In this document: positions 1 through 8,226 of the stretch, in pieces
Numbering within the stretch: the stretch's first letter is position 1
Layout: each line of letters starts with the position of its first letter
Position numbers and translations under genes: made by a program
The notes under the pieces: generated by a model
Databases searched by the model: none
What the model was told of the DNA's origin: nothing
The model's input: only the letters and a program-made list of their open reading frames with translations
Assembly: GCA_963717705.1 (NCBI GenBank)
Contig: CAVQWT010000005.1
Span: 620,001 to 684,000 of the forward strand
Direction of reading: 5' to 3'
DNA from: CAVQWT01 sp963717705
GTDB taxonomy: Bacteria; Pseudomonadota; Gammaproteobacteria; Burkholderiales; Casimicrobiaceae
DNA: 64,000 nt

Positions 1-926
1 CCGCGGCCGTTGGTGACGATGGCGAGCCGGTCGCCGCGCGGGATGCGCCCCAGCGAGAGGATGCGCGCGGCGGCGAACAGCTGCGTGTAGGTCTCGACCC
101 TGACGGTGCCGGCGCGCTGCAGCGCCGCGCTGAACACCTTGTCCGGAGACGGCGCACCCGTGGCTTCGAGCGGGTCCTCCGCCCGCACGCCGTTGCGGCC
201 CGCCTTGAGGACGATGATCGGCTTGGTCCGCGCCGCGGCACGCAGCACCGACAGGAAGCGGCGCGCGTCATGCAGCGACTCGAGGTAGAGCAGGATGCCG
301 TCGGTATGCGGATCCAGCAGCAGGAAGTCGAGCAGCTCGCCGAAGTCGATGTCGAGCGCGCCGCCCAGCGCCAGCACCGACGAGAAGCCGATCCCGAGCG
401 GGGTGGCGAAGTCGATCAGCGCCGAGCAGATCGCCCCCGACTGCGTGACCAGCGCGAGGCGGCCGGGCAGCGCCTGCCCGTTGCCGACGGTGACGTTGAG
501 GCCGATGTCGGTGCGGATGACGCCGAACGCCTCGGGGCCGAGCAGGCGGATCCCGTGCTTGCGCGTCGCCGCCAGGATGTCGCGTTCCCAGAGTTTGGCG
601 TGCGCCGGATCGTGCGGCGGCGCGGTGAGCAGCACCGCGCATTTCACGCCGGAGGCGCCGCCTTCGTTCAGCAGCGGAACAACGGTGTCGCAGGGCGTCG
701 CGATCACCGCGAGGTCGATCTTCGCCTTGGCCGCGGCGAGCGTCGGCACCGCCTTGTGGCCGAGGATCTTCTTGTGATGCGGGTTGACCGCATACGTGGT
801 GCCGCGGAAGCCGCCGGCGAGCAGATTCTCGAACACGATGCGGCCGAGCGATCCCGCGCGTTCGGAGGCGCCGATCAGCGCCACCGAGTCGGGCATGATC
901 AATGGGCGAAGGCGGTGCTTGAACAC
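1..926 (-). CDS. NDP-forming acyl-CoA synthetase-like CoA-binding protein, partial (3' end off the left edge)
   Basis: The minus-strand reading contains a Rossmann-type CoA-binding domain opening with SVALIGASERAGSLG about 15 residues in, followed by a succinyl-CoA-ligase-like region with LLGPEAFGVIRT and LALVTQSGAICSALIDFA. This is the layout of ADP-forming acetyl-CoA synthetase alpha subunits and of Pat-type protein acyltransferases. Only about 308 codons are visible, so I cannot say whether an ATP-grasp or GNAT domain follows. I prefer the GTG at 926 because it gives FKHRLRPLI before the domain, as in relatives; ATG at 896 is the alternative. A TAAAAT box lies at 1015-1010. The class assignment is good; the substrate is unknown. 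Confidence 0.7.
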   Translation of the reverse strand, partial: MFKHRLRPLIMPDSVALIGASERAGSLGRIVFENLLAGGFRGTTYAVNPHHKKILGHKAVPTLAAAKAKIDLAVIATPCDTVVPLLNEGGASGVKCAVLLTAPPHDPAHAKLWERDILAATRKHGIRLLGPEAFGVIRTDIGLNVTVGNGQALPGRLALVTQSGAICSALIDFATPLGIGFSSVLALGGALDIDFGELLDFLLLDPHTDGILLYLESLHDARRFLSVLRAAARTKPIIVLKAGRNGVRAEDPLEATGAPSPDKVFSAALQRAGTVRVETYTQLFAAARILSLGRIPRGDRLAIVTNGR

Positions 927-1138
927 GATGGGGCCGATTCGAAGGGAGGGTATTGCGCCGGCACGGTGAGGTGACCGCAGGTGACGAGTGGCAGGCGCGA
1001 ACCCCGCCGATTTTACTCTGCCGTCGCGGCCCGCGGCATCGAAATGTCGTTGCTGCAAAGGGCGGACGCGGCGCGGCGCGCAGGATCGGGTATCGTTGCA
1101 CCTTGATGCGCCGCACCGGCACCGGGACGGGGCACGAC

Positions 1139-1212
1139 GGGCCCGTAGCTCAGCCGGTTAGAGCAGAGGACTCATAATCCTTGGGTCGCTGGTTCGAGTC
1201 CAGCCGGGCCCA
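1139..1212 (+). tRNA. tRNA with CAT anticodon (tRNA-Met or lysidine tRNA-Ile2)
   Basis: A full cloverleaf can be folded by eye. The acceptor stem is GGGCCCG with CGGGCCC, the D arm is GCTC/GAGC, the anticodon stem is GAGGA/TCCTT around loop CTCATAA, and the T arm is GCTGG-TTCGAGT-CCAGC, followed by discriminator A. The anticodon is CAT. The terminal CCA is not encoded; the next bases are CTT. A CAT anticodon can belong to elongator methionine tRNA or to the isoleucine tRNA modified by TilS, and I cannot separate these by eye. The initiator is unlikely because the first acceptor pair is G-C and paired. Confidence 0.93.
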
Positions 1213-1393
1213 CTTCCTTCTCCGCCGGCGCCGTCGTCCTCGCGCGCACCCCGCGAACCGGACGGCGGCGAACGTCGCGCTGCCGGGGCCGACGAAGTCG
1301 CGGACCATTGATCGGCGTCAACGGTGCGCGGCGTCCCCTCCACGACGACGCATCCCCGGGCTAGGATGCAATCGGCTGTTGGCGATCTCTCCC

Positions 1394-2335
1394 ATGTCCG
1401 CACATCCCTCGCCTCTGGTCTGGATCGGCCTCGCCGGCGTCTCCGACGACGACAATGCGCGGGCGAAGGAGTGGCAGGGGCGCCTGCATTGGGTGATGGT
1501 CGCGGTGGCGCTGCTGGCGCTGCCTGCGTACGTGCTCGATACCGCCGACCTCGACCCGCGCCTCGCCCAGGTCGGGCACGTGATCGACGCCGTGATCGCG
1601 GTCGCGTTCGTCGCCGAGCTCGCATTCATGACGTCGCTCTCCAGCCACCCGTGGCGCTACGTCACGGAGAACTGGCTCAACGTCATCGTCGTCGCGAGCT
1701 CGATCGCCAGCGTGCTCGGCGCCGCGATCGAATGGATCGCGGTCACCCGCGTGCTGCGCGTGGCGACCGCCGGGCTGATACTGGTCCGCGCCATCACCGG
1801 CTTCGGCTACCTCTTCACCCGGCGCGGTGCGCCGATGCTGGTGGGCACCGGCACCATGTTCCTCGCCGCCGCCGGCGCGATGTTCTACTGGCTCGAGCCG
1901 GACGTCCGGAGCTACTGGGACGGCCTGTGGCTGGCGTTCATCACCGGGGCGACGGTGGGCTACGGCGATTTCTACCCGCGCACCGGCGGCGGGCGCGTGG
2001 TGGCGGTGTTCGTCGTGCTGGGCGGATGGGCGCTGCTGTCGCTGTTCACCGCCAACATCGTCGCCCTGTTCATCGGCCGCGACGAGCGCAAGCTGCGCGA
2101 GGAACTGCATCGCGACATCCGCAACCTGCGCGCCGAGATCGCGCAGCTCGTCGGCCGCGAGGAGATGCGCTTCCGCGACGACCTTCGGCACGACGTCGGG
2201 CAGCTGCGCCACGACATCTCCCGGCTGTCCCAGGAGGAACGCCGGCAGGCCCGCGTCGAGACCGGGTCCGAGCTCGACGAGCTGCGGCGCGAGATCGCGT
2301 CGATCCGGGAGGAGCTCGCGCGCCGCCGATCCTGA
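1394..2335 (+). CDS. Voltage-gated-type potassium channel protein with C-terminal coiled coil
   Basis: This 313-residue membrane protein has about six hydrophobic segments. The pore loop has the potassium selectivity filter TVGYGD near residues 187-192, between two pore helices. The S4-like segment has only a few spaced arginines, so voltage sensing may be weak. Residues from about 225 onward form a highly charged heptad-rich helix (repeated LRxEI/LRHDI patterns), probably a coiled coil for tetramer assembly; no RCK or cyclic-nucleotide domain is visible. I chose the ATG at 1394, which follows a TAGGAT -10-like box at 1362. The open frame extends upstream, but that part overlaps the end of the tRNA and looks non-coding. 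Confidence 0.85.
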   Translation: MSAHPSPLVWIGLAGVSDDDNARAKEWQGRLHWVMVAVALLALPAYVLDTADLDPRLAQVGHVIDAVIAVAFVAELAFMTSLSSHPWRYVTENWLNVIVVASSIASVLGAAIEWIAVTRVLRVATAGLILVRAITGFGYLFTRRGAPMLVGTGTMFLAAAGAMFYWLEPDVRSYWDGLWLAFITGATVGYGDFYPRTGGGRVVAVFVVLGGWALLSLFTANIVALFIGRDERKLREELHRDIRNLRAEIAQLVGREEMRFRDDLRHDVGQLRHDISRLSQEERRQARVETGSELDELRREIASIREELARRRS

Positions 2336-2363
2336 CCGAGTGAACGGGCGCGCGGCCTTGCGC

Positions 2364-2582
2364 CTAGGCGCGAACGCCCCCCGGCGCGACGCCCAGCTTG
2401 CGCAGGATGATGTCCAGCGGGCAGAAGCGCGTGAATCCGCTCTGCAGCAGATTCGCACCGACGAAGGCGGTGAACCACAGCCAGTTCGCGTTGTGGAACA
2501 GCGGGCTGCCCGGGGCGCCAAGCGCCAGCGACAGCAGGACGAAGATGCCGGCGAAGATTCGGATGTAGCGTTCGGTGGTCAT
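2364..2582 (-). CDS. DUF2892 (YgaP-type transmembrane domain) small membrane protein
   Basis: This 72-residue protein has two hydrophobic segments and the family hallmark FTRFCPLDIIL near residue 55. DUF2892 is the membrane anchor of YgaP-like rhodaneses; here it stands alone without a rhodanese domain. It is the last gene of an operon with the RND pump, starting 71 bases after the pump stop. A second DUF2892 gene opens the same operon at 7261, so the pair brackets the pump. The function of stand-alone DUF2892 proteins is unknown to me; the single conserved cysteine next to the membrane is suggestive of thiol or sulfur chemistry, which is inference only. Confidence 0.85.
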   Translation of the reverse strand: MTTERYIRIFAGIFVLLSLALGAPGSPLFHNANWLWFTAFVGANLLQSGFTRFCPLDIILRKLGVAPGGVRA

Positions 2583-2653
2583 GAGGGGGTCGCTTTCAGG
2601 TTGGAGCGGAAACGCGCGCCGGCGGCCGGGAAGTCCCCGGCGGGCGAGCGGGG

Positions 2654-5600
2654 TCAGGGAAACTTGCGGCGGTTCACCGCGTAGTACAGCACGGGGATCA
2701 CCACCAGCGTCAGCAGCGTCGACACGAGGATGCCGAACACCAGCGCGATCGCGAGGCCGCTGAAGATCGGATCGTCGAGGATGAACAGCGCGCCGGCCAT
2801 CGCCGCGAGGCCGGTCAGCGCGATGGGCTTCGCCCGCGCCGCGGCGGCGTCGACGATCGCCCGCGCGAACGGCACGCCGCGTGAGGTCTGCAGGTTGACG
2901 AAGTCGACCAGCAGGATCGAGTTGCGCACGATGATGCCGGCGAGCGCGATCATGCCGATCATCGACGTCGCGGTGAACGGCTTGCCGAGCAGCGCGTGGC
3001 CGGGCATGACGCCGATGATGGTCAGCGGGATCGGCGCCATGATGACCAGCGGCGTCACGTACGAGCCGAACTGCGCGACCACCAGCAGGTAGATCAGCAC
3101 CAGGCCCACCGCGTAGGCAAGCCCCATGTCGCGGAACGTCTCGTAGGTGACCTGCCATTCGCCGTCCCACTTGATCGCGTAGCTGCGGTACGGGTCCGAC
3201 GGCGCGGAGATGAAGTGCTCGTCGACCCGGCCGCCGGCGGGTACCGCGACGTCGGCAAGCCGGCTGCGGATGCCGAACATCCCGTAGAGCGGGCTGTCGG
3301 CGCCTCCGGCGGTGTCGCCGATCACGTAGGTGACCGGCAGCAGGTCCTTGCGGTAGCGCGTCGTCTCGCGCAGGCCGTCCTGGACGCGTACGATCTCGGC
3401 GAGCGGCACCGCCGCGCCGTCGGCGCCGCGGACCGTAAGCGCGAGCACGGCCTCGAGCCTGCCCTTCAGCTCCGGCGCGAGCGTCAGCCGCACCGGCACG
3501 CCGTATTTCGCCTGGCCGTCGTGCAGCGAAGTCGCGTCGTCGCCGGCCAGCGCCGCGCGCAGCGCCGCGACTGCGTCGGCCGGCGCGATGCCCGCGAGCG
3601 CGGCCTTGCGCTGGTCGATGCGCACGACGAAGCGCGGCGCCGGGTCCTCGATCGAGTCGTCGACACCGACCACGTGCGGCGTCGCGGCAAAGGCCTGCCG
3701 CAGCGACTTGGCGTACGCATGCCGGCCGGCCTCGTCGGGGCCGTAGATCTCGGCGACGATGGGAGAGAGCACCGGGGGCCCCGGGGGCACCTCGACGACC
3801 TTCACCTTCGCCTTGTGCGCGGCGCCGATCTTCTCCAGCCCCGGTCGCACCGCCAGCGCGATCTCGTGGCTCTGGCGCGAGCGATGCCGGCGGTCGACGA
3901 GGTTGACCTGGAGGTCGCCCGATTCCGGCTGCTGCCTCAGGTCGTACTGGCGGACGAGGCCGTTGAAGTTGATCGGCGCGGCCGTGCCCGCGTACGCCTG
4001 GATGTCGGCGACTTCGTCGACCGTCGCGAGGTTCGCCGACAGGTCGGCCAGCACCGCCGCCGTCGCCTCGACCGGCGAGCCCGCCGGCAGGTCGACGATG
4101 ACTTGGAACTCGCTCTTGTTGTCGAACGGGAGCATCTTCAGCACCACGAGCTGGACCGCCGCCAGCGAGACCGACAGCAGGATCGCCACCACGATGGCGG
4201 CGCCGAGCGCGAGTCGCCGCCGCCCGCCGCGCGCGGGATCGACGAACGGCGACAGCAGCCGCGTGAACGTCGACTCGAGCCGCCGGTCGAGCGCGCCGGG
4301 GCCGTGGGCCGCCGCATGCTTCGGCGCGAGCTTCAGCGCCAGCCACGGCGTGATCACGAACGCGATCGCCAGCGAGATCAGCATGCCCATGCTCGCGTTG
4401 ATCGGAATCGGACTCATGTACGGGCCCATCAGCCCGGTGACGAAGGCCATCGGCAGCAGCGCGGCGATGACCGTGAAGGTGGCGAGGATCGTCGGCCCCC
4501 CGACTTCGTCGACCGCAGCCGGTATCAGCGCGGCCAGCGGCGCGTCCGGATGCAGCCCCCGGTGCCGGTGGATGTTCTCGACCACCACGATCGCGTCGTC
4601 GACGAGGATGCCGATGGAGAAGATCAGCGCGAACAGGCTGACGCGGTTGAGCGTGAAGCCCCAGGCCCACGACGCGAACAGCGTCGCCGCGAGCGTCAGG
4701 ACGACGGCGACGCCGACGATCGCCGCCTCGCGCCATCCCAGCGCCAGGAACACCAGCGCCACCACCGACAGCGTGGCGAACATCAGCTTGGAGATCAGCA
4801 GCTTCGCCTTGTCGTCGGCGGTGCGCCCGTAGTCGCGGGTCACCGCGCTCTCGACGCCGGCGGGGATCACCGTGTTCGCAAGCTCGGCCAGCCGCTGCTC
4901 GACGCGCCGCGCGACGTCGACCGCGTTCTCGCCGGCCTTCTTGGTCACCTGCAGCGTCACCGCCGGGAACGCCTGCCCGACGTCGCCGGCACGATCGGCC
5001 CCGGCGGCCTTGCCCGGCGTGTACCAGGCGTAGCGCGCGGCCGGCGGCGGGCCGTCGACGATGCGCGCGACGTCGCCGAGGTAGACGGGCTGGCCGTCGT
5101 GGACGGCGACGACGAGGTCGCGGACGTCCTGCGCCGATTCGAGGAAGCCGCCGGCGTCGACGCGGATCGTCGCGTTGCCGCGCACGAGGTCCCCGGCGGG
5201 CAGCGAAGCGTTGGCCCCCTGCAGCACCCGGCGCACCGCGGCGACGTCGAGCCCGTGCGCGCCGAGCCGCGCCGGGTCGAGACGCACCTCGACGATGCGG
5301 CCGGGACCGCCGATGGTGGTGACCTCGCGCGTGCCGGGAACACGCTTCAGTTCGGCCTCGACGGCGTGCGCAACGCGCTCGAGATCGAACGCGCCGCGGG
5401 CCGGGTCCCTCGAGTACAGCGTCAGGGCGACGATCGGCACGTCGTCGATGCCCTTGGGCTTGACCAGCGGCTCGCCGACGCCGAGCTCGGGCGGCAGCCA
5501 GTCGCGGTGCGAGAGGATCGTGTCGTGCAGCCGCACGACGGCGTCGTTGCGCGACACGCCGACCTTGTACTGGACCGTGATCAGCGCCTGGCCCGGCTTC

Positions 5601-5881
5601 GACACCGACCAAACGTGCTCGAGGCCCTGGATCTGCGACAGCACCTGCTCCGCGGGCAGGGCGACCAGCCGCTCGACGTCCGCGGCCGACGCGCCGGGAA
5701 ACGGCACCAGCACGTTGGCCATCGTCACGTCGATCTGCGGCTCTTCCTCGCGCGGGGTGACGATGATCGCGAATATGCCGGCGAACAGCAGAACGAGCGC
5801 GATCAGCAGCGTGAGCTGCGACGTCAGGAAGAAGCGCGCGATGCGGCCGGACAGGCCGAGCGGCGGGGAAGCGGCGTTCAT
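2654..5881 (-). CDS. Efflux RND transporter permease subunit
   Basis: This inner-membrane proton-driven pump of the AcrB/CzcA superfamily is 1075 residues long, the usual full length. It has an N-terminal transmembrane helix, a large periplasmic porter domain, the TM4 acidic pair in GILVDDAIVVVENI (near residue 430), a second porter domain, and a C-terminal helix bundle with the basic/polar stretch GIIVRNSILLVDFVN. It would work with the adaptor encoded just upstream (52 bases between them). No outer-membrane factor gene is in the operon, so a TolC-like channel must come from elsewhere if the complex spans the envelope. The substrate cannot be read from sequence by eye. Confidence 0.93.
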   Translation of the reverse strand: MNAASPPLGLSGRIARFFLTSQLTLLIALVLLFAGIFAIIVTPREEEPQIDVTMANVLVPFPGASAADVERLVALPAEQVLSQIQGLEHVWSVSKPGQALITVQYKVGVSRNDAVVRLHDTILSHRDWLPPELGVGEPLVKPKGIDDVPIVALTLYSRDPARGAFDLERVAHAVEAELKRVPGTREVTTIGGPGRIVEVRLDPARLGAHGLDVAAVRRVLQGANASLPAGDLVRGNATIRVDAGGFLESAQDVRDLVVAVHDGQPVYLGDVARIVDGPPPAARYAWYTPGKAAGADRAGDVGQAFPAVTLQVTKKAGENAVDVARRVEQRLAELANTVIPAGVESAVTRDYGRTADDKAKLLISKLMFATLSVVALVFLALGWREAAIVGVAVVLTLAATLFASWAWGFTLNRVSLFALIFSIGILVDDAIVVVENIHRHRGLHPDAPLAALIPAAVDEVGGPTILATFTVIAALLPMAFVTGLMGPYMSPIPINASMGMLISLAIAFVITPWLALKLAPKHAAAHGPGALDRRLESTFTRLLSPFVDPARGGRRRLALGAAIVVAILLSVSLAAVQLVVLKMLPFDNKSEFQVIVDLPAGSPVEATAAVLADLSANLATVDEVADIQAYAGTAAPINFNGLVRQYDLRQQPESGDLQVNLVDRRHRSRQSHEIALAVRPGLEKIGAAHKAKVKVVEVPPGPPVLSPIVAEIYGPDEAGRHAYAKSLRQAFAATPHVVGVDDSIEDPAPRFVVRIDQRKAALAGIAPADAVAALRAALAGDDATSLHDGQAKYGVPVRLTLAPELKGRLEAVLALTVRGADGAAVPLAEIVRVQDGLRETTRYRKDLLPVTYVIGDTAGGADSPLYGMFGIRSRLADVAVPAGGRVDEHFISAPSDPYRSYAIKWDGEWQVTYETFRDMGLAYAVGLVLIYLLVVAQFGSYVTPLVIMAPIPLTIIGVMPGHALLGKPFTATSMIGMIALAGIIVRNSILLVDFVNLQTSRGVPFARAIVDAAAARAKPIALTGLAAMAGALFILDDPIFSGLAIALVFGILVSTLLTLVVIPVLYYAVNRRKFP

Positions 5882-5933
5882 GCGAAGGGTGCCGTCGCCG
5901 GCCGCAGTCCGGCGCGGGCGAACGCGCGGCGCT

Positions 5934-7067
5934 TCATTTCGGCGTCGCCGCGGCCATGCCGGCGGCCACCGGGTTGGCTGCGATACGCTCGCCGCCGGCG
6001 AGGCCGGCGAGGATCTCGACGTCGCCGTCGCCGACGCGCTCGCCGGTGCGCACCTGCCGCATTTGCGCGCGGCCGGTGCCGTCCAGCACGTACACCGCGG
6101 TCACTTCGCCGCGGCGGAGCAGCGCCGTCTCCGGCACCGCGATCATCCGCGCCGTGCCGGTGGCAAGTCGCACGCGGACGAACTGTCCCGGCAGGAGGCC
6201 GTCGGCCGCGGGCAGGTCGAGCCGCACGCGCGTCGTGTGGCTTTTCGCGTCGGCGAGCGGTATCACCGTCGCCTTGACCGGCGTGAGGGTCCGGCCGAGC
6301 GCCGGCACGTCGACGCGCACGCTGCCGTCGAGCTTCACCTTGGCGAGCGTCGCTTGCGGAACCGCCGCCACCGCGCGCAGCTCGCCCGGATCGAACAGAG
6401 TCACCAGCGGCCGCCCCGGCGTCGCCATGTCGCCGAGCTCGGCATGGGTCGCGCCGACGACGCCGGCGTAGGGTGCGACGATCACGGTGAACGACTGCGC
6501 GGCGCTGGCCGAGCCGGCGTTCGCCTTCACTGCGGCGACCTGGGCCTGCGCGGCCTTGTACGACGCGTCCGACTGGTCGACCGCCGCCTGGCTGACGAAC
6601 TTCTGCGCCAGCAGCGCGCGGTTGCGCTCGTGGACGCGCTGCGCGTTGGCGAGGTTGGCCTCGGCTTCGGCGATCTGCGAGCGGCTGGCGGCCACCGCGG
6701 CGTCGGCGGTGCGCGCGTCGATGCGCACCAGCACCTGCCCCGCGCGGACACGGTCGCCGGCGTTGACGCCGAGTTCGACGATGCGTCCGGCGACCTGCGC
6801 GCCCAGCGTGGCCTGCCGCACGGCCTCGATCGTGCCTTCGACCGCGATGGTCTGGGGCAGGTCGCGCGCGGCGACGTCGATGACGGCAGGCGCCGGCGGC
6901 CGTGCAGGACCCGTGGCCGGGGCCACCGGACCCGCGGGCGCTGCCGGCGCGGTCGACGGCGCCGCGGTGCCCTGGCCGTGCGCCGGCCACGCCAGCGCGG
7001 CAGCGACCGCGAACACCGCCGTCGCGCGGGAAAAGGGCAGGACGGCCCGCCGGAACTGCGCTGGCAT
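5934..7067 (-). CDS. RND efflux periplasmic adaptor (membrane fusion protein)
   Basis: This 377-residue secreted protein starts with a signal peptide of about 32 residues ending near WPAHGQG. A Pro/Ala-rich linker follows, then the paired barrel-sandwich halves typical of HlyD/AcrA adaptors (GTIEAVRQATLGAQVAGRIV and later FTVIVAPYAGVVG) around a coiled-coil hairpin, then a beta-barrel domain. The start at 7067 is fixed by overlap: its ATG shares one base with the TGA of the preceding DUF2892 gene (TGATG), so the two are probably translationally coupled. Reading upstream of this ATG is open but would run into the DUF2892 frame. It links the downstream pump to an outer-membrane channel. Confidence 0.92.
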   Translation of the reverse strand: MPAQFRRAVLPFSRATAVFAVAAALAWPAHGQGTAAPSTAPAAPAGPVAPATGPARPPAPAVIDVAARDLPQTIAVEGTIEAVRQATLGAQVAGRIVELGVNAGDRVRAGQVLVRIDARTADAAVAASRSQIAEAEANLANAQRVHERNRALLAQKFVSQAAVDQSDASYKAAQAQVAAVKANAGSASAAQSFTVIVAPYAGVVGATHAELGDMATPGRPLVTLFDPGELRAVAAVPQATLAKVKLDGSVRVDVPALGRTLTPVKATVIPLADAKSHTTRVRLDLPAADGLLPGQFVRVRLATGTARMIAVPETALLRRGEVTAVYVLDGTGRAQMRQVRTGERVGDGDVEILAGLAGGERIAANPVAAGMAAATPK

Positions 7068-7261
7068 CACGGGGTCCGGCAGGTCTTGATGCCGAAGGGG
7101 AGGTACAGCGGGCACCAGCGGACGAGCCCAGTGAACAGCAGCACGCCGCCGACCAGCCCCCACCAGCGCATGTTGCCTTCCACCAGGAAGACGAGCGAAA
7201 GCAGCGCGAGTCCCGCGACGATTCGGATGATGCGGTCGAGTCCGCCTACGTTGGCTTGCAT
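7067..7261 (-). CDS. DUF2892 (YgaP-type transmembrane domain) small membrane protein
   Basis: This 64-residue protein has two hydrophobic helices and a C-terminal LVRWCPLYLPFGIKTC motif with two cysteines, the classical DUF2892 signature. It is the first gene of the DUF2892-adaptor-pump-DUF2892 operon. It has an excellent ribosome binding site, AAGGAGG at 7274-7268, and a candidate promoter with a Crp-type palindrome further upstream. It resembles the other DUF2892 protein of the operon but is not a close copy: the C-terminal motif here has the second cysteine that the other lacks. No rhodanese domain is fused to it. Biochemical role not known. Confidence 0.87.
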   Translation of the reverse strand: MQANVGGLDRIIRIVAGLALLSLVFLVEGNMRWWGLVGGVLLFTGLVRWCPLYLPFGIKTCRTP

Positions 7262-7283
7262 GAGAACCTCCTTGGTTGATGAC

Positions 7284-7333
7284 CGTTCCGACTATAGGCG
7301 CGCTGCGGCGCGCTTTCTGTGACCTGCATCACA
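7284..7333 (-). promoter_or_regulatory. Candidate Crp-class promoter of the DUF2892/RND operon
   Basis: An exact TGTGA-CCTGCA-TCACA palindrome lies at 7318-7333. On the minus strand a good -10 box TATAGT lies at 7296-7291, while the -35 position reads CAGAAA, a poor match. With transcription starting near 7284, the palindrome is centred at about -41.5, the classical class II activator position. The start codon at 7261 follows about 23 bases later with a strong ribosome binding site. A Crp/Fnr regulator is encoded about 1 kb away at 8227. Site and spacing are seen in the sequence; regulation is inferred. Confidence 0.6.
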
Positions 7334-7514
7334 TGCGCTGCAACGCATGCTCCTGCAGCCTGCCCGGGCGCGGCACGGTGTCGCAACTGCATGCTTCGCG
7401 ACGCATGCAGCCGGGCCCGGCGCCGCCGGCCAACCCGGCGCGGCCGGGCAGCGGGGCGCGACACCCCGGCCGCGGCGTCGGCGCGGTCACCTACGTCCGC
7501 CACCGCACCGAAGG

Positions 7515-8180
7515 TCAGCGCCCCGAGAGGTACCTGGCGTCGTCGAAGGTCGTCACCCAGCCGGGGCGATAGACGACGAACAGCGTGATGATCATTCCGC
7601 CGAGCGTGCCCTCGCCGAAGGCCAGGTACAGGACGTAGGGCAGGTAATCGCCGTAGATCACCGACGGATCGCGCCCGGCCGCCTCGACCAGCACGAACGA
7701 CCCCGCGAGCCCGGCCGCCCCCAGCGCCAGCGCCGAGCCGAGAAACGCGGTCACGAAGATGTAGATGAAGAAGTTGGGCGGCAGCAGCCGCTCCGCCCCG
7801 CGCCACACGAGCCACACCACGCCGATGGGCGCCGCGACCATCGTCACCAGCGTCAGCCCAGCGTTCGCCCACAACCCGTCGCCGATGGCCGTCACCACCG
7901 CCAGCGCCACCGCCGACCCGATCAATGCCAGCGCCGGACCGACAAGCAGCGTCAACGCGCCGGTGCCGAGCAGGTGGAAAGCGAAGCCTTCGCCGACCAC
8001 GGCCCGGAGGCTCCAGAGCAGGATCGTGGCGAAGATCCCGCCGTAGAAGACGTGTGTCGCCTCGCTGCTCGCGAAGCGGCCCCACGGCGCCCGCCGGAAC
8101 GCCGCGGCCAATGCCAGCCCCGCCAGCACGAGGCCGGCACTCGTCCACGCTGAAGGCAGGGGAACGGCGCTGGGATCCAT
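7515..8180 (-). CDS. CbiM-like energy-coupling-factor permease family membrane protein
   Basis: This 221-residue polytopic protein resembles the CbiM/COG3235 group, with FHLLGTGALTLLVGPALALIG in the middle and a terminal FGEGTLGGMIITLFVVYRPGW. Classical CbiM proteins start with a short Met-His-Ile type sequence whose residues bind nickel or cobalt; here the start is MDPSAVPLPSAW, with no His at position 2. No CbiN, CbiQ or CbiO partner is in the window. I place the start at 8180; a longer frame overlaps the regulator gene on the other strand. Metal transport is therefore uncertain, and the name describes fold similarity rather than a proven substrate. Confidence 0.7.
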   Translation of the reverse strand: MDPSAVPLPSAWTSAGLVLAGLALAAAFRRAPWGRFASSEATHVFYGGIFATILLWSLRAVVGEGFAFHLLGTGALTLLVGPALALIGSAVALAVVTAIGDGLWANAGLTLVTMVAAPIGVVWLVWRGAERLLPPNFFIYIFVTAFLGSALALGAAGLAGSFVLVEAAGRDPSVIYGDYLPYVLYLAFGEGTLGGMIITLFVVYRPGWVTTFDDARYLSGR

Positions 8181-8226
8181 GACCAATGGGCTGATCGATC
8201 CCGCATTGTAGAATTCGCGCTGATCC

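Noticed and set aside
1181..1393. N-terminal extension of the potassium channel gene starting within the tRNA
   Set aside because: It would overlap the mature tRNA, has an Arg/Pro-rich composition, and the ATG at 1394 gives a natural membrane-protein start.
2996..6277. Very long open frames opposite the RND pump and adaptor (for example over 1000 codons on the plus strand)
   Set aside because: High GC leaves few stop codons in shadow frames. The translations are Arg/Asp-rich with no family features, while the minus-strand genes are complete and recognisable.
7370..7510. GC-rich inverted repeats between the DUF2892 gene and the CbiM-like gene as a riboswitch
   Set aside because: No recognisable cobalamin-box or other riboswitch core could be seen, only scattered GC palindromes expected at this base composition.
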